This document shows positions 17,995 to 26,198 of a stretch of DNA of 64,000 nucleotides, piece by piece; positions within the stretch are counted from its first letter, which is position 1; every line of letters starts with the position of its first letter. This DNA comes from Stutzerimonas stutzeri. GTDB lineage: Bacteria; Pseudomonadota; Gammaproteobacteria; Pseudomonadales; Pseudomonadaceae. The position numbers were made by a program, and so were the translations under genes. The notes below the pieces were generated by a model. That model saw only the letters and a list, made by a program, of their open reading frames with translations, made no database searches and had not been told where the DNA came from. The stretch lies in assembly GCF_024448895.1 (NCBI RefSeq), contig NZ_JAMOIC010000020.1:1-64000 (forward strand), given 5' to 3'.

Positions 17995-18654
17995 CTATCC
18001 ACCTCCATAACTAAGGATCAGGCCGTGCATCAGCCGTGACCAGCCACTCACTGCCACGAAAAGAAAGATCTTCAGTGGGATGGATATCAGTGTCGGCGAG
18101 ACCATCATCATGCCCATCGCCATCAGCACATTGGCCACCAACAGGTCGATGACCAAGAAGGGGATGTACAACAGAAAGCCGATCTCAAAGGCACGCGTCA
18201 GCTCGGAGCTGACGAAGGCCGGAATCAACACCACCAGATCGTCATCGCGCAGGTCGGCGCGGGCTTCTTCGGACCACACGCTTTCGGTGGCCTGCATGAA
18301 AAAGCCGCGCTCGGATGGGTTGGCGAAGCGCAATAGGTGTTGCTGCAATGGCGTACGTAATGCCTCGCCGAGGTCGCGAAACTCATCCGCCTGTTCGAAG
18401 GTGAGTGAGCGCCCTTCCACTTGGCGGTACATATCAGCAATCAACGGCGTGGTGACGTAAACGGAGAGGATCAGGGCGATGCCGTACAGCACCATATTGG
18501 GCGGCGTTTGTTGAATGCCCAGGGCATTGCGGATCAAGAACAGCACGATTGAGATTTTCAGAAAGCCGGTCAGCGTGACGACGGCCAGCGGAATCAAACC
18601 GATCGTGGTAACGACCAGAATGATCTCAAGCAAATTGGGTTGGTAGTCGGTCAT
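17995..18654 (-). CDS. sctR: T3SS export apparatus protein SctR
   Basis: A 219-aa FliP/YscR/HrcR-family inner-membrane protein, the core of the export gate. It carries the FliP signatures KISIVLFLIRNALGIQQ-P-PN and FLLYIPFLVIDLLVANVLMA, with hydrophobic helices at about 8-32, 50-70, 155-180 and 188-210. There is no Sec signal peptide. Length is normal. It follows sctQ by 13 bp. Confidence 0.95.
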   Translation of the reverse strand: MTDYQPNLLEIILVVTTIGLIPLAVVTLTGFLKISIVLFLIRNALGIQQTPPNMVLYGIALILSVYVTTPLIADMYRQVEGRSLTFEQADEFRDLGEALRTPLQQHLLRFANPSERGFFMQATESVWSEEARADLRDDDLVVLIPAFVSSELTRAFEIGFLLYIPFLVIDLLVANVLMAMGMMMVSPTLISIPLKIFLFVAVSGWSRLMHGLILSYGGG

Positions 18655-18667
18655 TCTTTTCAGCCGG

Positions 18668-19741
18668 TCATAGGCTAGCGAAACGCGTCAGGCGGACCCC
18701 CAGACCGTCCCCCATTTTCACCAACTCTCCACGCCCCACGCTGCGCCCATTGACCGTCAGGTCGACAAAGTCGCTGCCGCCATCAGGCAGCGCCAGCACA
18801 CTGCCCTCCCCCAGCTGCTCGAGTTCGGACAGCGACAGTTGCACGCTGCCCACCTGACATACCAGGTTCAGCTGCACATCGCCCAAGGAGACGTCAGCGC
18901 TTTCTTCTGCCGCGCTTTGATCAGTGGCTCTGTGACTGGAGGTTCCTTGACTCATCGGGTGTTCCCTTATTGGCTGACTACGATTGAACGCCTCGAGCAG
19001 GCGGATGCCCTGCTCCTCGCGACGGGCACGGGCCCATCGACTATTGGCCAGAGACACCCACATATCGGCTTTGGCGGGCACCTCGAGCATTAGCACATCG
19101 CCAGGTCGCAAGCTGCGCAACTCGCTGATGCTCAACGCTTGCCAGCCCGCTTGCAGCACCAGCGGCAAGTTCAGGTTTGGCAGTTTTTGAGGCTGGACTG
19201 GTACCCAGCGGTCGAGCAGATCGGAGACGAGTTGCGCCGCCGCAACCGACAACTCGATCACAAGGGTGTGCGACTCGCCATCGGCCACCTGCACGCCCAA
19301 CCTGAGTGTCAGCGGCGCCATCACTTCGGCGTTACCCTGTACATCCACCGTTATCAGTTGCCCTAACTCCGCTTCCAGAGGTTCCAACAACGGCAACAGG
19401 GCCTGTTCGAGCAAAATCGATTGGGCTTCTTTAGCGACTTCGTCAAAGACGTCCAGCACGCCTTGGCTAGCCAGCAACTGGTCAAGCAGGCTGCGTGGCA
19501 ATAGCACGCGGGCGGATAACTCGCCGCTGGAAAGCCATAGTGGGTGGATATCAGTAACGGCGGCCCCCGACGCTGCCGCCCAGTTCAGGGTTATCGCCTG
19601 TCCACCACAGACCGCCTGGACGGATTGGCGACGCACCTGCAAGCGGTTGTGCAAGGCGACGGTGTCCTGGGGAACTGCGTCCAGCAGCGGCCGTATAGCC
19701 TGCACCTGAGGCGCGGCGAAAGCCGGGTTGCGGCAATTCAT
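18668..19741 (-). CDS. sctQ: T3SS cytoplasmic C-ring/sorting platform protein SctQ
   Basis: A 357-aa protein with a C-terminal SpoA (FliN-like) domain (about residues 288-355: QVGSVQLSLSELEQLGEGSVL and VNGRSVGRGELV). The middle SELRSLRPGDVLML is a second SpoA-like segment. The N-terminal half is weakly conserved, as usual for the family. It forms the cytoplasmic sorting platform with SctK and SctL. Its start overlaps the sctO stop codon (ATGA), indicating coupling. Confidence 0.9.
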   Translation of the reverse strand: MNCRNPAFAAPQVQAIRPLLDAVPQDTVALHNRLQVRRQSVQAVCGGQAITLNWAAASGAAVTDIHPLWLSSGELSARVLLPRSLLDQLLASQGVLDVFDEVAKEAQSILLEQALLPLLEPLEAELGQLITVDVQGNAEVMAPLTLRLGVQVADGESHTLVIELSVAAAQLVSDLLDRWVPVQPQKLPNLNLPLVLQAGWQALSISELRSLRPGDVLMLEVPAKADMWVSLANSRWARARREEQGIRLLEAFNRSQPIREHPMSQGTSSHRATDQSAAEESADVSLGDVQLNLVCQVGSVQLSLSELEQLGEGSVLALPDGGSDFVDLTVNGRSVGRGELVKMGDGLGVRLTRFASL

Positions 19742-20229
19742 AGCGGCGCCTCCCAGCGCAGCGCAGCACGCTCGTCATACAGCTCTTCTTCGATGCTCTC
19801 GTCGATACGCCGTCTTGCTCGCGCATGCTCTTCAAGCAGCGGCTCAAGAGCGTCAGACTGCTGTCGCCGGAGCATCAGGGCGCGCTGTAACGCGACTTTC
19901 TGTCGTTGCTGGGCAGCACTGTTCTGTTCGGCGCTGAGCAGCTGCTCTTGCAGATGCAGACGATGCTGGTCGAATGCTTCCAGCACCTCCAAGGCCGATT
20001 GGTAGGTGCCAACGGCCAGCGCGCCGGCGCCAAGCAATTGCTGCAGGGCCTCAGCTTCGCGATGCAGCTGTTGCTGTGCCTCATCAATGGCGCCTTGCGC
20101 CTGCTGCAATGCGGCCGTCGCGGCTAGACATCGCTCCAGCTGACTGGCGAGTTGGTGCTGCGCACGGCGTTCGCGCAGTTGGCGCAGTTGGCGCAACTGC
20201 TGCAATTGCAAAACCGCGTCGGCCTTCAT
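19738..20229 (-). CDS. sctO: T3SS stalk protein SctO (FliJ/YscO-like)
   Basis: A 163-aa, almost entirely coiled-coil protein rich in Gln, Leu, Arg and Ala (opening LQLQQLRQLRQLRERRAQ). Sequence is poorly conserved in this family; the assignment rests on coiled-coil content, length and its position directly after the ATPase gene, the place of yscO, fliJ and rhizobial y4yJ. It would be the stalk in the SctN hexamer. ATGA overlaps join it to sctN and sctQ. Confidence 0.8.
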   Translation of the reverse strand: MKADAVLQLQQLRQLRQLRERRAQHQLASQLERCLAATAALQQAQGAIDEAQQQLHREAEALQQLLGAGALAVGTYQSALEVLEAFDQHRLHLQEQLLSAEQNSAAQQRQKVALQRALMLRRQQSDALEPLLEEHARARRRIDESIEEELYDERAALRWEAPL

Positions 20230-21551
20230 GTCAGCACCGTGCGCAGACGCTGCAAGCTGTCTTCAAAGCTGCTGTGGTCGTCACCGTCCTGGCGTAGAAA
20301 CGCCTCAATGGCGTCGTGGCGGGCAATCGCCTCATCGGCCAGAGCGTCACTGCCCGCGACGTAATCACCGGTGCGCATCAACAGCTCGATATCGGCGTGG
20401 CGCGCCATCAGCCCTCGCACATGGGCTGCCATTTGGCGCTGTTCCGCACTGACGACTTTGTCCATCAGGCGGCTGCGGCTGTGCAGCACGTCGATAGCAG
20501 GGAAATGGTTACGCTGCGCAAGTTCGGCGCTCAGCACGATATGGCCATCAAGAATCGAGCGCGCCTCTTCGGCTACCGGATCCAGGTCGGCATCGCCTTC
20601 GGTCAATACCGTATAGAGCGCGGTAATGCTGCCACGCTCGCCAGGGCCGCTTCGTTCGAGCAAACGCGGCAACGCGGAGAAAAACGAGGGCGGGTAGCCA
20701 CGCCGGGTGGGCGGTTCGCCGACGGCCAAACCGATCTCGCGCTGGGCCCGGGCAAAGCGGGTAAGGCTGTCCAACAGCAACACCACATTGCGCCCCTGGT
20801 CGCGGTGGTACTCAGCCTGGGCGGTGGCCACATAGGCCGCTTTAACCCGCTCAGTGGCTGGCCGATCCGAGGTCGAGACCACGGCCACGGTGCGCGCTCG
20901 CGCCGCCTTGCCAAGGTGCACATCCAGCAGTTCGCGCACCTCTCGGCCACGCTCACCAATCAAACCGATGACAATCACGTCGGCTTTGCAGTGGGTGACG
21001 ATCGCCGACAACAGCGAGGATTTACCCACCCCTGGCTCGCCGAAGATACCCACCCGCTGCCCACGCGCTACCGTCAGCAACGCGTCGATAGCGCGAACGC
21101 CCAACGGCATCGGCTCACTGATCAATTGCCGCGCGAACGGCGCAGGCGGTTCGGCCTGCAAAGGGTAGCGCAGCAAGCCGGCTGTCGCAGGTGCTGCGCC
21201 GTCCAGCCATGAACCAAGTGGGCTGATGACGCGGCCTAACAACGCATCGCCCACCACCACACCGGAACGCTCCCCCGTGGCAACAATTTCAGTTCGGGTG
21301 GACAGCCCTTCCAGCGACCCTATCGGCGCGAGAATCGCCTCGTCGCCATCAAAGCCAACCACTTCCGCCTGCAGGGCGCGCTGACTCAAAGGGTCGCTCA
21401 GGTGACACAGTTCGCCGATGCCAACGCCCGCCACACTGGCGTGTACCAGGGTGCCACGGATGCTGCGGATGCGCCCGCGCATGGGCCGAGGTTGAGCATC
21501 ACCCAGGCGCTTGGCCAAGATTGGTAACAAGCTGTCCAGCGCAACTGTCAT
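20226..21551 (-). CDS. sctN: T3SS ATPase SctN
   Basis: A 441-aa F1-beta-like ATPase that unfolds and detaches substrates at the export gate. It has Walker A GEPGVGKSS, the family segment VIGLIGERGREVRE, Walker B VVLLLDSLTRFARAQREIGLA, then GEPPTRRGYPPSFF. Length is typical (430-450 aa). It overlaps sctL upstream and sctO downstream by 4 bp. It is one of the most reliable genes for placing this system in a T3SS phylogeny. Confidence 0.97.
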   Translation of the reverse strand: MTVALDSLLPILAKRLGDAQPRPMRGRIRSIRGTLVHASVAGVGIGELCHLSDPLSQRALQAEVVGFDGDEAILAPIGSLEGLSTRTEIVATGERSGVVVGDALLGRVISPLGSWLDGAAPATAGLLRYPLQAEPPAPFARQLISEPMPLGVRAIDALLTVARGQRVGIFGEPGVGKSSLLSAIVTHCKADVIVIGLIGERGREVRELLDVHLGKAARARTVAVVSTSDRPATERVKAAYVATAQAEYHRDQGRNVVLLLDSLTRFARAQREIGLAVGEPPTRRGYPPSFFSALPRLLERSGPGERGSITALYTVLTEGDADLDPVAEEARSILDGHIVLSAELAQRNHFPAIDVLHSRSRLMDKVVSAEQRQMAAHVRGLMARHADIELLMRTGDYVAGSDALADEAIARHDAIEAFLRQDGDDHSSFEDSLQRLRTVLT

Positions 21552-22135
21552 GCTTGCGGCTCGGTGGTATGAGGCAACAAGCTCTGGCGGATCGCGCGCA
21601 GCTGCGCCTCAACGCCAAGTTCGACACTGGCGATGGCACTGCTCAGGCGTGCCTGACCGGGTTCGACGCTCGCATCCGCCTCGAGGGAGAGACGGGCGGC
21701 CAAGTCCGGCTCGATTCGTTTCACCAGCGCCTCAAGCTCGGCCGGCGCGACATACAGCGTCAGTGCCTGGCTGTCGCGGAATGCCGTCAGCGCCTTGCGC
21801 GTGCAGCCAAGCAACAACTCGCTGGAGTCCATGGGTTCCAGTACTTGGCGAACAATATTCAGGGCAAGGTCAGCCATGCTGCTTTCCAGGCCAGCCAGGT
21901 AGTGATCGACCTTGGCTGAGGTCTGCGCCAACAACGCCGAGGCCTGCTCTAGTCCTTCATCGCGACCTTGCGCTAATCCTTCGCTGCGCGCCTTTTCAAC
22001 GACACGCCGGGTGTTGGCGCGGATGGTGTTCGACTCCTCGCGCGCCGCTTGCAGAAAGGCATAGCCTTCGACCCAGCGAGTCGCATCGTCCTGGCGAATG
22101 ATTTTCTGCGGTGGCCGGCTCGGTAGTTCGCTCAT
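21548..22135 (-). CDS. sctL: T3SS stator protein SctL
   Basis: A 195-aa FliH/YscL/NolV-like protein that regulates the ATPase and links it to SctK/SctQ. The start at 22135 (MSELPSRP) is chosen because its ATG overlaps the sctK stop as ATGA; the longer frame to 22210 would overlap sctK by 79 bp. It has an N-terminal coiled coil (REESNTIRANTRRVVEKARSE) and a C-terminal domain with LALNIVRQVLE. Confidence 0.88.
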   Translation of the reverse strand: MSELPSRPPQKIIRQDDATRWVEGYAFLQAAREESNTIRANTRRVVEKARSEGLAQGRDEGLEQASALLAQTSAKVDHYLAGLESSMADLALNIVRQVLEPMDSSELLLGCTRKALTAFRDSQALTLYVAPAELEALVKRIEPDLAARLSLEADASVEPGQARLSSAIASVELGVEAQLRAIRQSLLPHTTEPQA

Positions 22136-22743
22136 TCCAGGAATTCCTTGGCTGCGATCTCGCGAATCAGAGTGATGCCTTGGGGTGGAAAGTCGCTGAA
22201 CTGCAGCCACCTGGGATCCAGCCGCAAGCGCAACCAGCGCTGTAGATCATCTGGTAGCGAGCACAGCCAGGCCCTGACGCAGGCGTCGCCGTCGCGCTCG
22301 ATGGCCTGTAGCAGTTGCTCGACGTCAAACAGCAAATCCATCGCACCGGCCTTATCGCGATGGGCCAGGGCGAACTCGAATACATCGGCGCCCAGCTTGT
22401 CCTTGAGCGCCTGAACGGCTGCGCCACGAATCTCCCGCGCGAGCGCATTGGCATGCCAGGTCGCGCCGCATAACAGCGCCAGGCGAGGTAGGTGCTCAGG
22501 CGCGAGCAGCATGATGTGAACGTCCGCCTCAACGCGCGGCTGCGCGAGCGGCGTCAACTTGAAGTGATCGAGGAGCAGACGTTCCAGCCGGGTGCGATAG
22601 CGCGATTCACTCAACAACGCATTGAGCTGCTCGGTGTTCAGGGCACCTGCAAAACATTGGTTGAGGCTGGCGGGCAGTACATAGCTCAGCGGCTGCGCAG
22701 CGACGGCCCGCCACTGCTCTTGAAGAGAGGGCTGAGCAGTCAT
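22132..22743 (-). CDS. sctK: T3SS sorting platform protein SctK (NolU/YscK-like)
   Basis: A 203-aa soluble protein between sctJ and sctL, the position of rhizobial nolU and of yscK/hrpD. SctK proteins are poorly conserved; what can be seen is an alpha-helical sequence of normal length with LLLDHFKLTPL and an internal WLRLRLDPRWLQFSDFPPQ segment. It connects the C-ring to the SctD ring. It overlaps both neighbours by 4 bp. Confidence 0.75.
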   Translation of the reverse strand: MTAQPSLQEQWRAVAAQPLSYVLPASLNQCFAGALNTEQLNALLSESRYRTRLERLLLDHFKLTPLAQPRVEADVHIMLLAPEHLPRLALLCGATWHANALAREIRGAAVQALKDKLGADVFEFALAHRDKAGAMDLLFDVEQLLQAIERDGDACVRAWLCSLPDDLQRWLRLRLDPRWLQFSDFPPQGITLIREIAAKEFLE

Positions 22744-23510
22744 TCACTTTCCTTCAAGACGTAGATACCCGGCGTTTCGCGCTGCCGCCAGAAGTGCCAC
22801 CCGATCGCGCCCGCCATACCAAGCAATAGAATCAACCCGGAAAAAAGCATGACTTTGGCTCTGGCAATACTGGCCTCGAGCATCCACAAGCCAAGGAAGG
22901 ATTTGAGCGGCGGTGCGTTGTCCTGGGAGCGCACCGCGGCTTCGACGGCGGTAACTGAAACGCCGTCGTAGCCCAGCCCGGAGATGCTGCTAGCGACCAG
23001 GGATTTGATCTGAGGCACCAGCTTGTCCACTTCCGTACTGGCTTCGTAGCGGATCAACACCGAGGCCGATGACGGCGAGATGACTCGTTTCAGCAGGTCA
23101 TTGTCAGGTAGCACCACATGCACCCGTGCTGACAACACACCATCTATCTGGGACACCGTATGAGACAGTTCTTCGCTAAGCGCATAGACCATCTGCGCGC
23201 GCTCCTGCACGGGAGAGGACACCAGGCCGTTGCCTTTGAACACATCGCCCATATTGGAGAACTTCTGCTCGGGCAAACCGATGTCGTCCAACAAGGTGAC
23301 GGCTTCTGAGAGGCGTTCCTCCGGCACGGTCACCGTCATCTTGCCGTCGTCCTGCACCTTGCGCTGCGCAGCGATGCCATCGCGCAACAAGGCGGCTACC
23401 ATCTTGTTCGCTTCGCGCTCGCTGAGGTTGGTGTAAAGCGTCGAATCACAACCCTGCAGCAGGATAGTGAAGACAACTAGCAGCACCGCATGCCAGCCGC
23501 GCCTAGCCAT
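22740..23510 (-). CDS. sctJ: T3SS inner-membrane ring lipoprotein SctJ
   Basis: A 256-aa YscJ/HrcJ/RhcJ (NolT) family lipoprotein. The signal peptide ends LLQGC (Cys21). It is followed by the paired ring-building domains typical of the family (LYTNLSEREANKMVAALL; SARVHVVLPDND) and one C-terminal transmembrane helix (about 222-242) before a short cytoplasmic tail. It forms the periplasmic inner ring with SctD. It lies 2 bp after sctI. Confidence 0.95.
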   Translation of the reverse strand: MARRGWHAVLLVVFTILLQGCDSTLYTNLSEREANKMVAALLRDGIAAQRKVQDDGKMTVTVPEERLSEAVTLLDDIGLPEQKFSNMGDVFKGNGLVSSPVQERAQMVYALSEELSHTVSQIDGVLSARVHVVLPDNDLLKRVISPSSASVLIRYEASTEVDKLVPQIKSLVASSISGLGYDGVSVTAVEAAVRSQDNAPPLKSFLGLWMLEASIARAKVMLFSGLILLLGMAGAIGWHFWRQRETPGIYVLKESE

Positions 23511-23512
23511 AC

Positions 23513-23941
23513 TTACTGCCCTTTCATCAAGGTATTGGCTGAGCCAGAAATCTGCGTCGCGCCACGCACCACCATCTGGGTTTCAATCGAATAGTCGAAC
23601 ACCCTGCTCAGAGAGTTCATCAATTTATCGACCTGGGCTTCGCTGGTTTTGCCTGGCTCCACCGTCCCGGACTTGTCTGCCTGGCCCGCGTAGTCGGGGC
23701 TGCTGCTGGTGTAGCGCTGATTGGTGGCGGACGTGCTGGATGCGCGCTCGGAAAAATGTTGCGAACGGTCGATAAAACCGTTCAGACGCTGCATCAGATT
23801 TTCACCAACCTGATTAGGCCCAGCGCCTGCCGGCATACCTTTGGAATGGCTCGCCATGTGTTCGAACAGGTTCTGGGAAACCTGCGCCATCGCGTCTTGC
23901 CCGGCGACTGGCGGCGTGGCTACAGCTGCACTTGGAAGCAT
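23513..23941 (-). CDS. sctI: T3SS inner rod protein SctI (NolB/HrpB-like)
   Basis: A 142-aa protein. The variable polar N-terminus is followed by a C-terminal helix pair, DKLMNSLSRVFDYSIETQMV then RGATQISGSANTLMKGQ, the hallmark of SctI inner-rod proteins. It lies immediately before sctJ, as nolB does before nolT in rhizobia. It would link the export gate to the needle base and is itself a T3SS substrate. Confidence 0.85.
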   Translation of the reverse strand: MLPSAAVATPPVAGQDAMAQVSQNLFEHMASHSKGMPAGAGPNQVGENLMQRLNGFIDRSQHFSERASSTSATNQRYTSSSPDYAGQADKSGTVEPGKTSEAQVDKLMNSLSRVFDYSIETQMVVRGATQISGSANTLMKGQ

Positions 23942-23955
23942 GTACGACCTCGCGT

Positions 23956-24159
23956 CTATTCTTCGTCGTCGGCCTGGGCTTCTTTAAGTATTTCCTGAGC
24001 GCGCGGCATGATGATGAACTGACCACCGAGCACGATTGCCTGAGTGATCATCTGATCCATCAGCTCTTCATCGTTCTGCGCGCTATTCAATGCTTCGGCG
24101 AAATCATCTGCCGAGTTCACCTGCCCGGCGGTTGCGCCATCTACGGGATTCACTGCCAT
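23956..24159 (-). CDS. Small T3SS-locus protein, 67 aa, unassigned
   Basis: A 67-aa acidic helical protein between sctC1 and sctI. The middle is amphipathic to hydrophobic (DQMITQAIVLGGQFIIMPRA) and the tail is acidic. The RBS is good (AGGAGAA before the ATG). Size and location recall the HrpF or PscE-type small chaperones of pilin or needle subunits, but I see no diagnostic motif. It could also be a structural subunit. Confidence 0.6.
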   Translation of the reverse strand: MAVNPVDGATAGQVNSADDFAEALNSAQNDEELMDQMITQAIVLGGQFIIMPRAQEILKEAQADDEE

Positions 24160-24191
24160 GATTTTCTCCTGGGTAGTTACTGGGTTTGTGA

Positions 24192-24833
24192 CTACTGCTT
24201 GGATCTCGCTTCCACCAACTCAGTGGCGGCGCTGCCGCGGAACACCCTCACACCGTGCTCACGTACCACCGGGCCGGGCTCGGGGCGGGCAATCTGCTCG
24301 ATGCGCTGCTCGACCAACGCCATGAAAGCAGGGGGCCCGGAGACCATCAGTCCGTCGCCCTGGAAGCTGTTGCGCACATGCAAGTGCTTTCCGCTGACAC
24401 CAAGTTCATCGAGGCTGGCTTGCAGATCTTTCGCACTCAGCCCTACCGCTTCGAAGTTGCGAATTTGCAGATCGTCCTCACTGTCGACGTACAACATGTT
24501 GCCGTCTGAGAACCAGGTAAGCGTGTTATTTGTTGTGAGTTTGTCGAGGAATGCGCCGGCGTTCGCCGCACGAAAGTTGGCTGGCGCACGACCTTTGACT
24601 TTGGCCGAAATCACCATCGGCACCCCCAGATTACGACCGAACGCCTGAAGTACACCGCGCACATCCTGATCAATGACCACGTAGGCATAGGGCCGGGAGG
24701 CCCATTCTGGCTGGCCTTGCGCGCTCGCCGCCGGTATCACCGAAAACAATCCGACAGCGCAGAGGGCTGAGGCGAATACGCGACCTATCCGGCGAAACCA
24801 GGCACTGGCCGCACAAATCACAAGTTTTCTCAC
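24192..24833 (-). CDS. sctC1: T3SS secretin N-terminal half, SctC1 (RhcC1/NolW-like)
   Basis: A 213-aa protein with a signal peptide (ending about PAASAQG) and the N-terminal secretin domains only: ASRPYAYVVIDQDVRGVLQAFGRN (N0) and EDDLQIRNFEAVGLSAKDL (N1). No membrane beta-barrel domain is present; that is encoded separately at 26199-27485. A split secretin is established for rhizobial T3SS (nolW/rhcC1 plus rhcC2). The start is taken as GTG at 24833; the frame stays open far upstream (to 25775), which is antisense to the TPR gene and not coding. The divergent TPR gene begins 84 bp away. Confidence 0.85.
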   Translation of the reverse strand: MRKLVICAASAWFRRIGRVFASALCAVGLFSVIPAASAQGQPEWASRPYAYVVIDQDVRGVLQAFGRNLGVPMVISAKVKGRAPANFRAANAGAFLDKLTTNNTLTWFSDGNMLYVDSEDDLQIRNFEAVGLSAKDLQASLDELGVSGKHLHVRNSFQGDGLMVSGPPAFMALVEQRIEQIARPEPGPVVREHGVRVFRGSAATELVEARSKQ

Positions 24834-24917
24834 GCTGGCAATGCGCCCGCCTTCAAGCACGCCGTTAGAATAGCCGCCGCGCCCGGTCAATTGGCCAGTA
24901 CATTGGGAGTACCGAAT

Positions 24918-25733
24918 TTGCTCAGCCCCGTTGTTTTTCGACTGGCATTTCTTTCTGTCAGCGTCGCACTCTCTGCCTGTAGTTCCACCAGCAACAACAG
25001 CCCCACTCCCCCGCCCACCCCAGCCGACCAGAGTAGCTACGGCCGCTTGATGAAACTGGCCGATGATGTTGACCAGCGCGGCGACCACGGCACCGCTGCC
25101 ACCCTTTACTTGCGCGCGACTCAGGAGCCCGGTGCGGGTGTTGAAGCCTGGAACCGGCTGGGCGAGTTGAAGCTGGCCACCGGCGATGCCATAGGCGCCG
25201 AAACCGCCTTTCAACAAGCACTGGCGCTCGACCCGGATAAACCGCAAAGCCTGCTCGGCCTGGGTACAGCGCAATTGCGCCTCGGTTACGCCGAGCATGC
25301 TCAACCGTTGTTGGCGAGCGCCGCACCGCGGCTGAACAGCGTAACTGCCTTCACTCGACTGGGCGTCGCCGAAGCCTTGCTCGGGCATACCGGCCGCGCA
25401 CAGGACGCTTTCTTCAATGCCAAAGCCTTGGCGCCCAATAACCTGGACAGCCGCTGTAACCTGGCGCTGGCCTACGTTCTGAATAACCAACCGGACCTGG
25501 CTCTGGATGAGATCAGCGGCGCTGACACGGCCCCTGCCGCGCAACCGCGCCACCAACGCAACACTTTGCTGGTGCAAGTGCTGGTCGGCCGCTCGGGCAA
25601 CCCCGCCGAGGTGCGTCTGGACGGTATTGATGCTCAACAGCGGCAATCGCTGATCGACGACGCCAAGCGTATCGCTGCGATCAAGGACCCCGCGACCAGA
25701 GCGCAGGCCATGGGCTTGGTTGAACGTCACTGA
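24918..25733 (+). CDS. TPR lipoprotein, TadD-like, between the secretin halves
   Basis: A 271-aa outer-membrane lipoprotein candidate and the only plus-strand gene in the apparatus cluster. The start at TTG 24918 is preferred: GGGAG lies 8 nt upstream and gives a 21-residue lipoprotein signal ending LSAC. TTG 24891 is an alternative. It has at least three TPR units (ATLYLRATQEPGAGVEAWNRLGEL; GAETAFQQALALDPDKPQSL; AQDAFFNAKALAPNNLDSRC). The last resembles the TadD family of Tad pili, where TadD acts in secretin assembly. Here it probably serves as pilotin or assembly factor for the SctC2 secretin. Confidence 0.75.
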   Translation: MLSPVVFRLAFLSVSVALSACSSTSNNSPTPPPTPADQSSYGRLMKLADDVDQRGDHGTAATLYLRATQEPGAGVEAWNRLGELKLATGDAIGAETAFQQALALDPDKPQSLLGLGTAQLRLGYAEHAQPLLASAAPRLNSVTAFTRLGVAEALLGHTGRAQDAFFNAKALAPNNLDSRCNLALAYVLNNQPDLALDEISGADTAPAAQPRHQRNTLLVQVLVGRSGNPAEVRLDGIDAQQRQSLIDDAKRIAAIKDPATRAQAMGLVERH

Positions 25734-25771
25734 ATGCTCGGTCATTGCCTGCTGATTCATTGCACCCCTGC

Positions 25772-26188
25772 TCACTGCAAGCCTCCTGTGTCGCTCATGG
25801 CTTCCTGCGCTTCACGGCGGCGGCGCTGCAGTTCCGCCTCACTGCCCTGCAAGTAGTACTGCGCCGCCCGGCCAACCGGCGCGGCCAGGGTGGCGCCGGT
25901 GTTACGACCGCGCTGAAGGTCTTCGCGCTGCTCAACCATCTGCAGCAGGTTGAAACTGTTGGCGCAGCCAGGCGCCAGCTTCATGGTTTCGTGCAGTTGC
26001 GCTTCAACCTGAGGGGCACCCAGGCAGGCCTCGGGCAACAAGACCTGCCGTCCGTTAGCATCAGTCATGTTCACGTAGTCGCGGGAATAGTCAGATTGCT
26101 GAAGGCTTGTCTCGCAACCCGCAAGCAGTAGGAAGATCGGCAGCATGGCCGTCGGTAGTGCCAGTAACGGCAAAAGAGCCTTGCTCAT
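25772..26188 (-). CDS. CpaD-like pilus/secretin lipoprotein
   Basis: A 138-aa lipoprotein with signal ending LLAGC. The start at 26188 (MSKALLPLL) is chosen because a good lipoprotein signal begins there. The C-terminal block CANSFNLLQMVEQREDLQ-GR matches the pattern of CpaD of Tad pili (GCA-N-N-AAMV-DP-DL--GR). It lies 10 bp downstream of the RcpA/CpaC-like secretin gene, which is where cpaD sits relative to cpaC. Its job is probably outer-membrane secretin assembly or stability. The family assignment is by motif recognition. Confidence 0.65.
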   Translation of the reverse strand: MSKALLPLLALPTAMLPIFLLLAGCETSLQQSDYSRDYVNMTDANGRQVLLPEACLGAPQVEAQLHETMKLAPGCANSFNLLQMVEQREDLQRGRNTGATLAAPVGRAAQYYLQGSEAELQRRRREAQEAMSDTGGLQ

Positions 26189-26198
26189 GCACGACACC

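Noticed and set aside
24192-25775. 527-codon open frame covering sctC1 and extending through the TPR gene region
   Set aside because: Only the last 213 codons show signal peptide and secretin domains; the upstream part is antisense to the TPR lipoprotein gene and is compositionally unlike a protein.
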